A DNA stretch of 49,940 nt, from NCBI GenBank assembly GCA_017424575.1, contig JAFOYQ010000044.1:1-49940 (forward strand), given 5' to 3'. Positions within the stretch are counted from its first letter, which is position 1; every line of letters starts with the position of its first letter. Under the pieces are notes generated by a model. It worked only from the letters and a program-made list of their open reading frames with translations. It searched no databases and was not told the DNA's origin. Of the stretch, positions 17,124-24,776 are shown one piece after another. The DNA comes from Muribaculaceae bacterium. Lineage in GTDB: Bacteria; Bacteroidota; Bacteroidia; Bacteroidales; Muribaculaceae. The position numbers and the translations under genes are program-made.

Positions 17124-17819
17124 CTATATCAAATTCTTGGGCTTTGTGGCTTGAAATTCTTTGAGGTAGGATGGTGTTGAATAGGCTAGGTCGAGGAATT
17201 GTTTTTGTGCGTATGCTCGTTCGGCAAGGGCCAACATGTCCACGGCAAGAGGATTAATGCCATCGATGAAACGTGCACAAGGGTGTGATTCAAGCAACTC
17301 TTTTGCTTTTTCGCTACCATTTCCGAAGAATATCATTTTTTCGCCTTTGTCGAGCCACTCGCGATAAGATGTCTCGTCGAGAATGAGTGGAGTGGGGGCG
17401 AGTTGTGTGTCGAGTGCCATATCGTAAACGGCAGTATAAACCTCCATACGTCGTGCATCAATCATTGGCACGAATAGAGATTCGGGGTCAACATCGTGGT
17501 TAAACATCACTGATACTGCCATAATTTGCAACGTGTCAATGCCGATAAGTGGAATGTTGAGGGCGTATGCAAGTCCTTTTGCTTCGGAAAGACCGATGCG
17601 CAACCCTGTATAACTTCCTGGACCAATGCTAACAGCCACGGCGTCGAGTGTCATTTCTTTGTCGCGAAGATAGTCGAGACATGCTTTCACATAGCCACTT
17701 AACAATGCGGCATGGTTTTGACCTTGGAAGTCTTCATAGTGGGTTAAAATCATTCCTTCGGCTGTCACTGCAACCGAGCAAACATTGGTAGATGTTTCGA
17801 TATTTAATATTACTGCCAT
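17124..17819 (-). CDS. tsaB: tRNA threonylcarbamoyladenosine biosynthesis protein TsaB
   Basis: A 231-residue ASKHA-fold protein that partners TsaD/TsaE to make t6A37 in tRNA. It begins ILNIETSTNVCSVAV and contains the family's VSIGPGSYTGLRIGLSEAKGLAYALNIPLIGIDTL stretch and FVPMIDARRMEVYTAVYD. The length is normal. A -7 element TAAATTTG lies at 17841-17848, giving a leader of about 15 nt. It is divergent from yicC, with overlapping promoter regions. Confidence 0.94.
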   Translation of the reverse strand: MAVILNIETSTNVCSVAVTAEGMILTHYEDFQGQNHAALLSGYVKACLDYLRDKEMTLDAVAVSIGPGSYTGLRIGLSEAKGLAYALNIPLIGIDTLQIMAVSVMFNHDVDPESLFVPMIDARRMEVYTAVYDMALDTQLAPTPLILDETSYREWLDKGEKMIFFGNGSEKAKELLESHPCARFIDGINPLAVDMLALAERAYAQKQFLDLAYSTPSYLKEFQATKPKNLI

Positions 17820-17840
17820 TTTTTTTTGATATTTTCGCTA

Positions 17841-17866
17841 CAAATTTACGCATTTTCTTAACTTTG
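17841..17866. promoter_or_regulatory. Divergent -7 elements for tsaB (minus) and yicC (plus)
   Basis: The minus strand reads TAAATTTG at 17841-17848 and the plus strand TAACTTTG at 17859-17866. Both are full matches to TAnnTTTG, only 10 bp apart in a 76-bp gap. RNA polymerase at one promoter would occlude the other. Confidence 0.65.
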
Positions 17867-17895
17867 CAAAAATAAACTAATAAAATACCATTATA

Positions 17896-18771
17896 ATGCT
17901 ATTATCAATGACGGGATTTGGCAAGTCGGTTGTCGAAATCCCTAATAAGAAAATCACAGTTGAGATAAAGTCGCTCAACAGCAAACAACTTGATATGACT
18001 GCGCGTGTGCCAGCAGCATATCGTGAAAAAGAACTTGAACTTCGCAACCGCATTGCTCATCGTCTCGAACGTGGCAAGGTGGATTTAAGTGTGCACGTCG
18101 AAACAGTTGTGAGCGATACTGCTGCAACTCTTAATATCCCTTTGATGGCACAATATAAACAACAGGTTGAAAAAATGTCGCAAGAACTTTTGATACCAAT
18201 GCCTGAAGATTGGTATAGTGTATTGTTGCGTATGCCTGAGGTTATGAAAGCCGAGACATCAACATCGTTGACTGAAGAGGAAACCGAAGCATTGTTTAAG
18301 GCAGTTGATGAAGCTGTTGAAGGATTGATGCAATTCCGTCGTGAAGAGGGCAAGAAACTTGAAGAATTCTTTGCTCAACGCATTGAGAACATTCGTGCAC
18401 GATTGGCTGAAGTGCCACAATATGAAGGTGAACGCGTGGCAAAAATTCGTACTCGCATTGAGGAAGGACTTGCAAAACTCAAAGAGGTTGATTTTGATAA
18501 AGGTCGTCTTGAACAAGAGATGATTTTCTATATCGAAAAATTAGATATCAACGAAGAGAAACAACGACTCACTCAGCATCTAAATTATTTCATAGAAACG
18601 ATGAACGATGCTCATGGTCAGGGTAAAAAACTCGGATTCATTTCACAAGAAATGGGTAGAGAAATAAATACACTTGGTTCTAAAAGTAACCACGCTGAGA
18701 TGCAAAAAATCGTGGTGAGAATGAAAGATGAACTAGAGCAAATCAAGGAACAAGTGCTTAATGTAATGTAA
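17896..18771 (+). CDS. yicC: YicC-family endoribonuclease-like protein
   Basis: A 291-residue protein with the YicC signature start MLLSMTGFGKS and the ITVEIKSLNSKQLDMTARVP segment. The C-terminal DUF1732 block (GRLEQEMIFYIEKLDINEEKQRLTQHLNYF ... GKKLGFISQEMGREINTLGSKSNHAEMQKIVVRMKDELEQIKEQVLNV) holds the conserved acidic and His residues. YicC proteins have been linked to RNA cleavage and stress. Its pairing with gmk five nucleotides downstream is a widely conserved order. First gene of a five-gene operon. Confidence 0.93.
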   Translation: MLLSMTGFGKSVVEIPNKKITVEIKSLNSKQLDMTARVPAAYREKELELRNRIAHRLERGKVDLSVHVETVVSDTAATLNIPLMAQYKQQVEKMSQELLIPMPEDWYSVLLRMPEVMKAETSTSLTEEETEALFKAVDEAVEGLMQFRREEGKKLEEFFAQRIENIRARLAEVPQYEGERVAKIRTRIEEGLAKLKEVDFDKGRLEQEMIFYIEKLDINEEKQRLTQHLNYFIETMNDAHGQGKKLGFISQEMGREINTLGSKSNHAEMQKIVVRMKDELEQIKEQVLNVM

Positions 18772-18776
18772 CGGCT

Positions 18777-19343
18777 ATGGCAGGTAAAATAATTATTATA
18801 TCGGCACCTTCGGGGTGTGGCAAGTCAACCATCATTAATGCAATTCTTGCTGAGGGAAAAATTGATATGCAATTTTCGGTATCGGCAACAAATCGTTCAC
18901 CTCGTGAAGGTGAGCAACATGGTGTGAATTATTTCTTCCTCAGTGACGCCGATTTTCGCAAGGCGATTGCCGAAGATGCATTTGTAGAATATGAAGAGGT
19001 GTATCCTGGTCGTTATTATGGCACTTTGAAAAGTGAAGTATCACGCATTTGTGAGGCTGGCCATAACGTAGTGCTCGATATTGATGTAAAAGGTGGCGTA
19101 AACGTGAAAAAACTATATGGCGACCAAGCACGAAGCATATTTATCATGCCCCCAAGTGTTGAGGAGTTGCAACGACGTCTTGAAGGTCGTGCCACTGATA
19201 GCGCAGAGGTTATTGCTGAGCGAGTAGGAAAGGCCGAATTTGAAATTGGGTTTGCCAAAGATTATGATTTTCAAGTGGTAAACGATGATTTGGCAACAGC
19301 AATTGCTCAAACAGCATCTTTAATTGAAGAGTTTGTGAAATAA
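18777..19343 (+). CDS. gmk: Guanylate kinase
   Basis: Phosphorylates GMP to GDP with ATP. At 188 residues it has the standard size. The P-loop is SAPSGCGKST, the GMP-binding region is SVSATNRSPREGEQHGVNYFFL, and the VLDIDVKGGVNVKK stretch and lid (PPSVEELQRRLEGRATDS) follow. It lies between yicC and nadD with gaps of 5 and 10 nt. It completes guanine nucleotide synthesis with guaB about 2.4 kb away on the other strand. Confidence 0.96.
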   Translation: MAGKIIIISAPSGCGKSTIINAILAEGKIDMQFSVSATNRSPREGEQHGVNYFFLSDADFRKAIAEDAFVEYEEVYPGRYYGTLKSEVSRICEAGHNVVLDIDVKGGVNVKKLYGDQARSIFIMPPSVEELQRRLEGRATDSAEVIAERVGKAEFEIGFAKDYDFQVVNDDLATAIAQTASLIEEFVK

Positions 19344-19353
19344 TACTATCATA

Positions 19354-19929
19354 ATGAAAAAAGTGGTGGGCATATTTGGTGGTTCTTTCAACCCAGTGCA
19401 TCGAGGGCACATTATGCTTGCCCAATATTTGAGCCAACATTCGCATCTAGATGAGGTGTGGCTCACACTTTCTCCACAAAATCCGTTTAAGGTGTCAAAA
19501 GAGTTGCTCGATGATAATCACAGATTGTCAATGCTCCAACTTGCTACAGATGGGATAGATGGGGTAGAGGTGTGTGATATTGAATTGTCAATGCCACGTC
19601 CGTCATATACGATAAACACTCTGGAGAGACTATCGCAAGAATATCCACAATATCAGTTTAACATCGTGATAGGAGGAGATAATTGGAATCTGTTTGATAA
19701 ATGGAAAGATTATTCACGCATCATAAACGAATATGGAGTAGTGGTGTATCCTCGTCCAGGTTATGAATTGAACCCTATTGGTGACACTAATGTTGTATTT
19801 GTTGATGCACCACTTGCCGATGTGTCGAGCACAGAAATAAGAAATTCTATAGCCAACGGAAAAGATGTGGAAGAATTATTGCCACAAGGTGTGTGGGAAT
19901 ATATAAAAGCAAACAATCTATATAATTAA
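19354..19929 (+). CDS. nadD: Nicotinate-nucleotide adenylyltransferase
   Basis: Transfers AMP from ATP to nicotinate mononucleotide in NAD synthesis. A 191-residue nucleotidyltransferase with GIFGGSFNPVHRGH near the N-terminus (HxGH motif), EVWLTLSPQNPFK, the GGDNWNLFDKWKDY substrate pocket and the C-terminal DVSSTEIRNSIANGK (ISSTxIR motif). It is followed five nucleotides later by the DUF5063 gene. Confidence 0.95.
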   Translation: MKKVVGIFGGSFNPVHRGHIMLAQYLSQHSHLDEVWLTLSPQNPFKVSKELLDDNHRLSMLQLATDGIDGVEVCDIELSMPRPSYTINTLERLSQEYPQYQFNIVIGGDNWNLFDKWKDYSRIINEYGVVVYPRPGYELNPIGDTNVVFVDAPLADVSSTEIRNSIANGKDVEELLPQGVWEYIKANNLYN

Positions 19930-19934
19930 TCAAT

Positions 19935-20468
19935 ATGGAATCAACAACACTAAATAACAATACATTGGCGTTTATTGCATTGTGTAATGAATATTGTATG
20001 GCAGTAGAACATGCTCGTGAAAGTGAGCGTGTTGAATTCATTGCTGAAATGGTGCGATTATTGCCTCGTATATACATTGCTGCAAACGATTTGCGAGTTG
20101 ATGAACTTAGCGAAGATGAAGATGCATATCTTGAAAGCGTACTCGATGAGGACTATTATGAGTCGGCTCGTCGTAATATCGAAACATTGTTGGGCGCCGA
20201 CGATATGTATCTCGAAGTATTTGAAGAGGATATGAAATATTCCGACACTCCTATTGCGGCGAGTATATCAGAGAGCCTTGCCGATCTATTTCAAGTGTTG
20301 TATAACTTTGTAGAAACAATCAAGGAAGCTCCTCAAGAGATGATGCCTCTTGCTCTTGTAGCAATTAAAGAGGATTTTGAAAGTTATTGGAGTAGAATTC
20401 TTTGTAATGTGATGCGTCCACTCAACCATCTTCGTCACAACCAAGATGAAGATGATAATGAATATTAA
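19935..20468 (+). CDS. DUF5063-family acidic protein
   Basis: A 177-residue, strongly acidic, predicted all-helical cytoplasmic protein. The pattern (LAFIALCNEYCMAVEHARESERVEFI, LLPRIYIAANDL, EVFEEDMKYSDTPIAASISESLADLFQ, FESYWSRILCNVMRPLNHLRH) fits the Bacteroidales DUF5063 family from memory. Its function is unknown. It sits 5 nt after nadD and 20 nt before the M18 aminopeptidase, so it is co-transcribed with housekeeping genes. Confidence 0.75.
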   Translation: MESTTLNNNTLAFIALCNEYCMAVEHARESERVEFIAEMVRLLPRIYIAANDLRVDELSEDEDAYLESVLDEDYYESARRNIETLLGADDMYLEVFEEDMKYSDTPIAASISESLADLFQVLYNFVETIKEAPQEMMPLALVAIKEDFESYWSRILCNVMRPLNHLRHNQDEDDNEY

Positions 20469-20488
20469 TCAACTTAAATTGTTGTAAC

Positions 20489-21787
20489 ATGGAAAATTCA
20501 ATGAAATATATTAACGACCTAATGTCGTTTATGGATAGCAGTGTGGTTAACTTCTATGCAGTTAAGACGATTCGTGAACGATTAGAGGCAAATGGATTTC
20601 AACATCTCGATGCTGCTGAAAAATGGGATTTAACACCTGGAGGTAGATATTATGTAGTAAAAAATAATTCAGCGATCTTTGGTTTCGTCGTGGGAGAGGG
20701 TGACGCTGCTGCAGGATATAAAATTATTTCGGCTCACAGCGATTCGCCATGTTTCCGCATTAAACCAAATCCCGAAATGGTGAGCGATGGAGGTATTATG
20801 AAACTCAACACCGAGGTGTATGGCGGACCAATTCTATACACATGGTTTGACCGCCCATTGTCGATTGCTGGACGAGTATTGCTTCACTCCGACGACCCAA
20901 TGAACCCTGAAACTCGATTGGTAAAATTTGACCGTCCATTATTGACAATCCCTCATCTTGCAATTCATTTCAATCGTGCTGTAAACGAAGGTAATCCACT
21001 TTCGCGTCAAAAAGATATGCTTCCTGTGATAGGGTGCATCAACAATATAGTCGAAAAAGATGGATATTTGTTGCGCCTCGTAGCAAGAGAATTAGGGATT
21101 AGACCTTCAGATATCATTGACTTTGATCTATCTCTTTATGATACCACAAAGGCTTGCCTTGTGGGCGTAAATAACGAGTTTATTACTTCGGGACGTCTTG
21201 ACGACCTCAGTATGGCACATGCAGCAATGACTGCATTGCTTGAATCGAACGACACCAAGCAAACTCGCATCATGGCGATATTTGATAATGAAGAAACTGG
21301 TAGTGGCACAAAACAAGGTGCAGCATCACCCGTGCTTGAACATATTTTGCGTCGCATAAATGGTTGTCTTGGAGGAAGTGAAGAGGATTATTTGCGAGCA
21401 ATCGTCCGTTCATTTATGGTATCTGCCGATAATGCTCATGCTGTACACCCCAACTATGTTGAAAAACAAGACCCAACTAATCATCCAGTACTTGGTGGAG
21501 GTCCAGTTATTAAGATTAATGCCAACTGTAAATATATGACCGATGCCGACTCGGCTGCAGTGTTCAAAACCATTTGTGAACGTGCAGGTGTGCCATGTCA
21601 ATATTTTGTAAACCATAGTGATGTGGCTGGAGGCTCAACATTAGGCAATATCCTCACTTCGCAAATCGATCTTCGAGGCGTGGATATGGGTGCTGCAATG
21701 TGGGCAATGCACTCAGCCCGTGAAACAGCTTCAACCGTCGATCACATTTACATAATAAAAGCCTTTACAGAGTTCTTTAATTGTTAA
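20489..21787 (+). CDS. apeB: M18 family aminopeptidase (aspartyl aminopeptidase type)
   Basis: A 432-residue di-zinc exopeptidase of cytosolic peptide breakdown. Metal and catalytic motifs are in order: HSDSPCFRIKPNP (zinc His), GRLDDLSMAHAAM (bridging Asp), FDNEETGSGTKQGA (catalytic and zinc Glu), MVSADNAHAVHPNY, and the C-terminal NHSDVAGGSTLGNI His ligand. The length matches the family. Members release N-terminal acidic residues; exact specificity is not determinable here. Last gene of the yicC operon, with a strong terminator 133 nt downstream. An in-frame ATG at 20501 is an alternative start. Confidence 0.92.
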   Translation: MENSMKYINDLMSFMDSSVVNFYAVKTIRERLEANGFQHLDAAEKWDLTPGGRYYVVKNNSAIFGFVVGEGDAAAGYKIISAHSDSPCFRIKPNPEMVSDGGIMKLNTEVYGGPILYTWFDRPLSIAGRVLLHSDDPMNPETRLVKFDRPLLTIPHLAIHFNRAVNEGNPLSRQKDMLPVIGCINNIVEKDGYLLRLVARELGIRPSDIIDFDLSLYDTTKACLVGVNNEFITSGRLDDLSMAHAAMTALLESNDTKQTRIMAIFDNEETGSGTKQGAASPVLEHILRRINGCLGGSEEDYLRAIVRSFMVSADNAHAVHPNYVEKQDPTNHPVLGGGPVIKINANCKYMTDADSAAVFKTICERAGVPCQYFVNHSDVAGGSTLGNILTSQIDLRGVDMGAAMWAMHSARETASTVDHIYIIKAFTEFFNC

Positions 21788-21841
21788 AATAGATTATTGA
21801 ACAAAATTAATGGTCAGTTAGTTTAACAAAATAGGATGAAT

Positions 21842-22091
21842 TCCGAAGGAATTTTTCTTGATAGCCAGGGATTGAGCCTTCGTTGAGGCGAAATCTCTGG
21901 TATGGAAAAGAAAACGAAACGAGCCTGTAAAGGCTCGCTTTTTTATATGAATAAACAAAATTCGGATGATACTTATTCTCAAAAATAGGATATGAAAAGT
22001 GAACCTTTCAGGTTCCTATCGTTAGGAGGATTCTTTTACTGGAGATTTCGCTATGCTCAATCCCCGGCTATCAATATAGCAGTCCTTCGGA
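21842..22091. repeat. 250-bp element with long imperfect terminal inverted repeats
   Basis: The left end (21842-21900) and right end (about 22039-22091) are inverted copies. TCCGAAGGA appears at 21842-21850 and its complement at 22083-22091. A 20-base block at 21858-21877 matches the complement of 22055-22074 at 19 of 20 positions. A GCGAAATCTC core is shared further in. The inside has no gene but holds the 21920 hairpin and the palindrome GAACCTTTCAGGTTC (22001-22015). This looks like a MITE-like or structured interspersed repeat; no transposase is present. Confidence 0.7.
21920..21945 (+). terminator. Intrinsic terminator of the yicC-apeB operon
   Basis: CGAGCCT / AGGCTCG stem with GTAA loop, followed by CTTTTTTAT. 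It lies inside the inverted-repeat element, so the element may be providing transcription termination. Confidence 0.85.
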
Positions 22092-22125
22092 CAGCCGATT
22101 ACTTTTCTAATTAAATAACAAATTA

Positions 22126-22155
22126 AAATGGGCTGTCCTCACGGGCAGCCCATTT
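22126..22155. terminator. Strong hairpin between the repeat element and dps
   Basis: Arms 22126-22138 and 22143-22155 form a 13-bp stem (one G-U) with loop TCAC. It lies 85 nt past the dps stop on the minus strand. The U-tract on that side is modest (CATTTTAATT). It may serve dps or act as a bidirectional insulator. Confidence 0.6.
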
Positions 22156-22239
22156 CTACTAAAAAAATACTAATCTAATCCTAATTTATAATTGCATCTT
22201 GTGGTTAATAAGTATCAATGAAAGTAAGATATAAGAGAA

Positions 22240-22734
22240 TTATCGAGTACAATTGTTTTTGCTAAACGCTACAAGCATCCACACCATTTTTTCTTGTTCG
22301 GCAATGTAGCCTGTAAGCATATCGGCAGTAACAACATCGTGAGCTTCTTCAGCAACAGTAAGGGCTTCTTTTTCGAGACCTATGAGATATTTATATGCGT
22401 CGAGAATGTGACTAACGGCGCAGTCGCTGCAGTTGATGCCAGTAACTTCGGGTAATTTTGCCACTTTTAGATATTCGCTGAAACGATTTTCGGGAGTAGC
22501 ACCGAGCATTAAAATGCGTTCGGCTACTTCGTCAATTTTACTTGCCATATCGTCATACATACTTTCAAATTTTTCGTGTAACACGAAGAATCCGCGACCT
22601 TCGATGTGCCAGTGCATGCCACGAAGATTGGTATAGTGAACTTGGAAATCGGCAAGGAGTTGTTTCAATACGTTAGCAACAGCATTTGCATTATTTTCAT
22701 TCATGTGGAGATAGTCTAAAGTTTTCATATTCAT
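22240..22734 (-). CDS. dps: Dps-family DNA-binding ferritin-like protein
   Basis: A 164-residue four-helix protein of the Dps family. These form dodecamers that oxidise and store iron with H2O2 and protect DNA. The inter-subunit ferroxidase motif is seen in HWHIEGRGFFVLHEKFESMYDDMASKIDE (His, His, Asp, Glu in the usual spacing). The family's DEVAERILMLG follows. It is transcribed divergently from oxyR with a TACCTTTG -7 element at 22775-22782. Control by the adjacent OxyR is inferred and fits known Bacteroides dps biology. An alternative in-frame start is at MKTLDY, two codons in. Confidence 0.94.
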   Translation of the reverse strand: MNMKTLDYLHMNENNANAVANVLKQLLADFQVHYTNLRGMHWHIEGRGFFVLHEKFESMYDDMASKIDEVAERILMLGATPENRFSEYLKVAKLPEVTGINCSDCAVSHILDAYKYLIGLEKEALTVAEEAHDVVTADMLTGYIAEQEKMVWMLVAFSKNNCTR

Positions 22735-22774
22735 ATTTTTTGAGTTGTTAATATTTTTTCTTTTCTTTGTACTG

Positions 22775-22830
22775 CAAAGGTATATCGGTATCTGACAATG
22801 ACCAACCGATGAAAACTATTGCACTATAGA
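22775..22830. promoter_or_regulatory. dps promoter and candidate OxyR-binding region
   Basis: The dps -7 element is TACCTTTG (complement of 22775-22782). Directly upstream lies an inverted repeat, ATCGGT (22784-22789) and ACCGAT (22805-22810), overlapping the -33 zone. Then comes CTATTGCACTATAG, resembling the ATAG/CTAT half-sites of OxyR operators. Operator assignment is inference from the neighbouring gene. Confidence 0.45.
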
Positions 22831-22865
22831 TAAAATTTATAATTGCATATAAAAGACTGTAAATT

Positions 22866-23795
22866 ATGACTTTACAACAGTTTGAATATATTGTGGCTCT
22901 TGAAAAATTCCGTCATTTTACAAAGGCGGCAGAGCATTGTAATGTAACCCAACCCACATTGAGTGCTATGATTCAAAAACTCGAAGATGAACTTGATGTG
23001 AAAATTTTCGACCGTAGTCAGCAACCTATTGCACCCACTGCTGCTGGGCTTTTAGTAATTAAACAAGCAAAAGAGGCACTTGTTCAAGCCGAACATATAA
23101 AAAATATTGTGCAAGAGCAAAAACAAGAGGTGGCTGGTAAATTTACGTTGGGTATTTTGCCAACTATTGCACCATATCTTTTGCCACGATTTATCTCGGT
23201 GTTGATGAAAAAATATCCTAAATTGGAACTACGTATTGCCGAGTTGAAAACGCATGAGATAAAACGAGCGTTACTCAATGGTGATATAGATGCCGGAGTG
23301 TTGGCCGATATAGAAGATTTGGAAGAATACAATATCTCGCATCTATTCTATGAGCAGTATATGGCATACGTGTCAAAGTCATGTCCATTGTATGAAAAAC
23401 AACTTGTGAAAAGTAGCGACTTGCAAAATCATCAATTATGGCTATTAGATGAAGGACATTGTTTCCGTGACCAAATGGTGAAATATTGCCAAATCAAGTC
23501 GGCGCAAGATAGTCAGATGACTTATAGCCTTGGAAGCATCGAAACTTTTATGCGCATGGTCGAAAGTGGCTGCGGTGTGACATTTATCCCATGGATGGCT
23601 GAGCAACAGTTGAGCGAAAGTCAAAAAGAACTTGTGCGTCCATTTGCTATCCCTGTTCCTACGCGACACCTTGTGGTAGCAACAAATAAAAACTTCATTC
23701 GCAACACAATCCTCTCAGCAATCATCAACGAAATCCAAGCCTCAGTGCCTAAAGCAATGCACTCTCTTGCAACATCGCAAGTGGCAGTGTATTAA
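22866..23795 (+). CDS. oxyR: OxyR hydrogen-peroxide-sensing LysR-type regulator
   Basis: A 309-residue LysR regulator. The N-terminal winged HTH is TLQQFEYIVALEKFRHFTKAAEHCNVTQPTLSAMIQKLE. The effector domain carries LLDEGHCFRDQMVKYCQ. The two redox cysteines fall at residues 199 and 208 by my count, the same numbers as in the E. coli protein, within the OxyR-type GHC(F/L)RDQ signature. Peroxide forms a disulfide between them and switches transcription. It is divergent from dps and followed on the same strand by a Cys-rich microprotein and a NERD gene. Confidence 0.95.
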   Translation: MTLQQFEYIVALEKFRHFTKAAEHCNVTQPTLSAMIQKLEDELDVKIFDRSQQPIAPTAAGLLVIKQAKEALVQAEHIKNIVQEQKQEVAGKFTLGILPTIAPYLLPRFISVLMKKYPKLELRIAELKTHEIKRALLNGDIDAGVLADIEDLEEYNISHLFYEQYMAYVSKSCPLYEKQLVKSSDLQNHQLWLLDEGHCFRDQMVKYCQIKSAQDSQMTYSLGSIETFMRMVESGCGVTFIPWMAEQQLSESQKELVRPFAIPVPTRHLVVATNKNFIRNTILSAIINEIQASVPKAMHSLATSQVAVY

Positions 23796-23835
23796 ACTAA
23801 TAACTTAAAATAAGAAATTGGATATTTTTCGTGCT

Positions 23836-24006
23836 ATGATTGATATGGACGAGTTGAACGATTATCTTGAATGTACTTGTGGGAGATGTGATGATGGCAT
23901 CTGCCGTTGTAGTGACTTCGATAACGAACCACCACAATACACAACCGATGACGACCTCGACTACGATTATGATGAGGAGGATGAAGAAAAAGAGGATTGG
24001 GAATGA
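23836..24006 (+). CDS. Cys-rich acidic microprotein downstream of oxyR
   Basis: A 56-residue ORF from ATG 23836 (an in-frame TTG at 23818 would give 62 residues). Its N-terminal part holds LECTCGRCDDGICRC, i.e. C-x-C-x2-C-x4-C-x-C, five cysteines in eleven residues. The C-terminal half is almost entirely Asp/Glu/Tyr. The protein is very acidic. It lies 40 nt after oxyR and 10 nt before the NERD gene, on the same strand, so an operon is likely. The Cys spacing suggests metal binding or thiol redox, but no known family is recognised and function is unknown. Confidence 0.62.
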   Translation: MIDMDELNDYLECTCGRCDDGICRCSDFDNEPPQYTTDDDLDYDYDEEDEEKEDWE

Positions 24007-24016
24007 TTTATAGGAG

Positions 24017-24766
24017 ATGAGTGTCCTTAGTGCTATAATCGCGATTATATTATTTGTAGGGTTATTTTATCTTGCAGTTAATCATGCTAAGATAAAAGGG
24101 CTAATAGGTGAAAAAACGCTAATTTCAATATTGCGTTTTTTAGATAAAAATATGTACTCTATATTCAATGATGTATATATTGAGCATGGTCAAGGGACTT
24201 CTCAAATTGACCATATTGTTGTGTCAAAATTTGGGATATTTGTTATTGAGACTAAAAATTATAAAGGAATTATTTCTGGGAGTTACAAAAGTGATAAATG
24301 GACGCAAAATATTTGGGGAAATAAATATTCAATGCCTAATCCAATTAGGCAAAATAAAGCTCATTTATATGCTCTCAAATCAGTATTGCCAAATTATGCA
24401 CAGTTAAGATGTATTTCAATTATAGCATTTTCATCTACAGCAACATTGTATGTAGCAGTAGATGAATACACTAAAGTTATATATATTCGAGATGTTATAA
24501 ATGTTATAAAATCTTATAATGAAGCAATTTTCTCAGAAGAGCAAGTGCAAGAAATTTGTAACTTGATATCTAAAGCAAATGTTATAGATAAAACTGTTCG
24601 CAATAAACATAAATATGTTGTTCAGCAAAAGGTATTAAGTCGGAATGCTCAAATCGCAGCTGGAATTTGTCCTTATTGCGGAGCTGAATTAGTTCAAAGG
24701 TATGGGAAATATGGCTCTTTTATTGGTTGCTCCCGTTATCCCAAGTGTAAATTTACTACGAAATAA
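24017..24766 (+). CDS. NERD-domain protein with C-terminal topoisomerase-type zinc finger
   Basis: A 249-residue protein. One N-terminal membrane helix (VLSAIIAIILFVGLFYLAV) is followed by a NERD domain at about residues 30-145. NERD includes GEKTLISIL, the QIDHIVVSKFGIFVIETKNYKG core (D and E-x-K of the nuclease-like fold) and NPIRQNKAHLYAL. The C-terminus has a four-Cys zinc finger as in topoisomerase I tails (CPYCGAELVQRYGKYGSFIGC...YPKC). NERD proteins are predicted nucleases of unknown role. The ATG follows a purine-rich TAGGAG. It may belong to the oxyR operon and ends 10 bp before the convergent PHP gene. Confidence 0.9.
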   Translation: MSVLSAIIAIILFVGLFYLAVNHAKIKGLIGEKTLISILRFLDKNMYSIFNDVYIEHGQGTSQIDHIVVSKFGIFVIETKNYKGIISGSYKSDKWTQNIWGNKYSMPNPIRQNKAHLYALKSVLPNYAQLRCISIIAFSSTATLYVAVDEYTKVIYIRDVINVIKSYNEAIFSEEQVQEICNLISKANVIDKTVRNKHKYVVQQKVLSRNAQIAAGICPYCGAELVQRYGKYGSFIGCSRYPKCKFTTK

Positions 24767-24776
24767 TTAGGCTATA

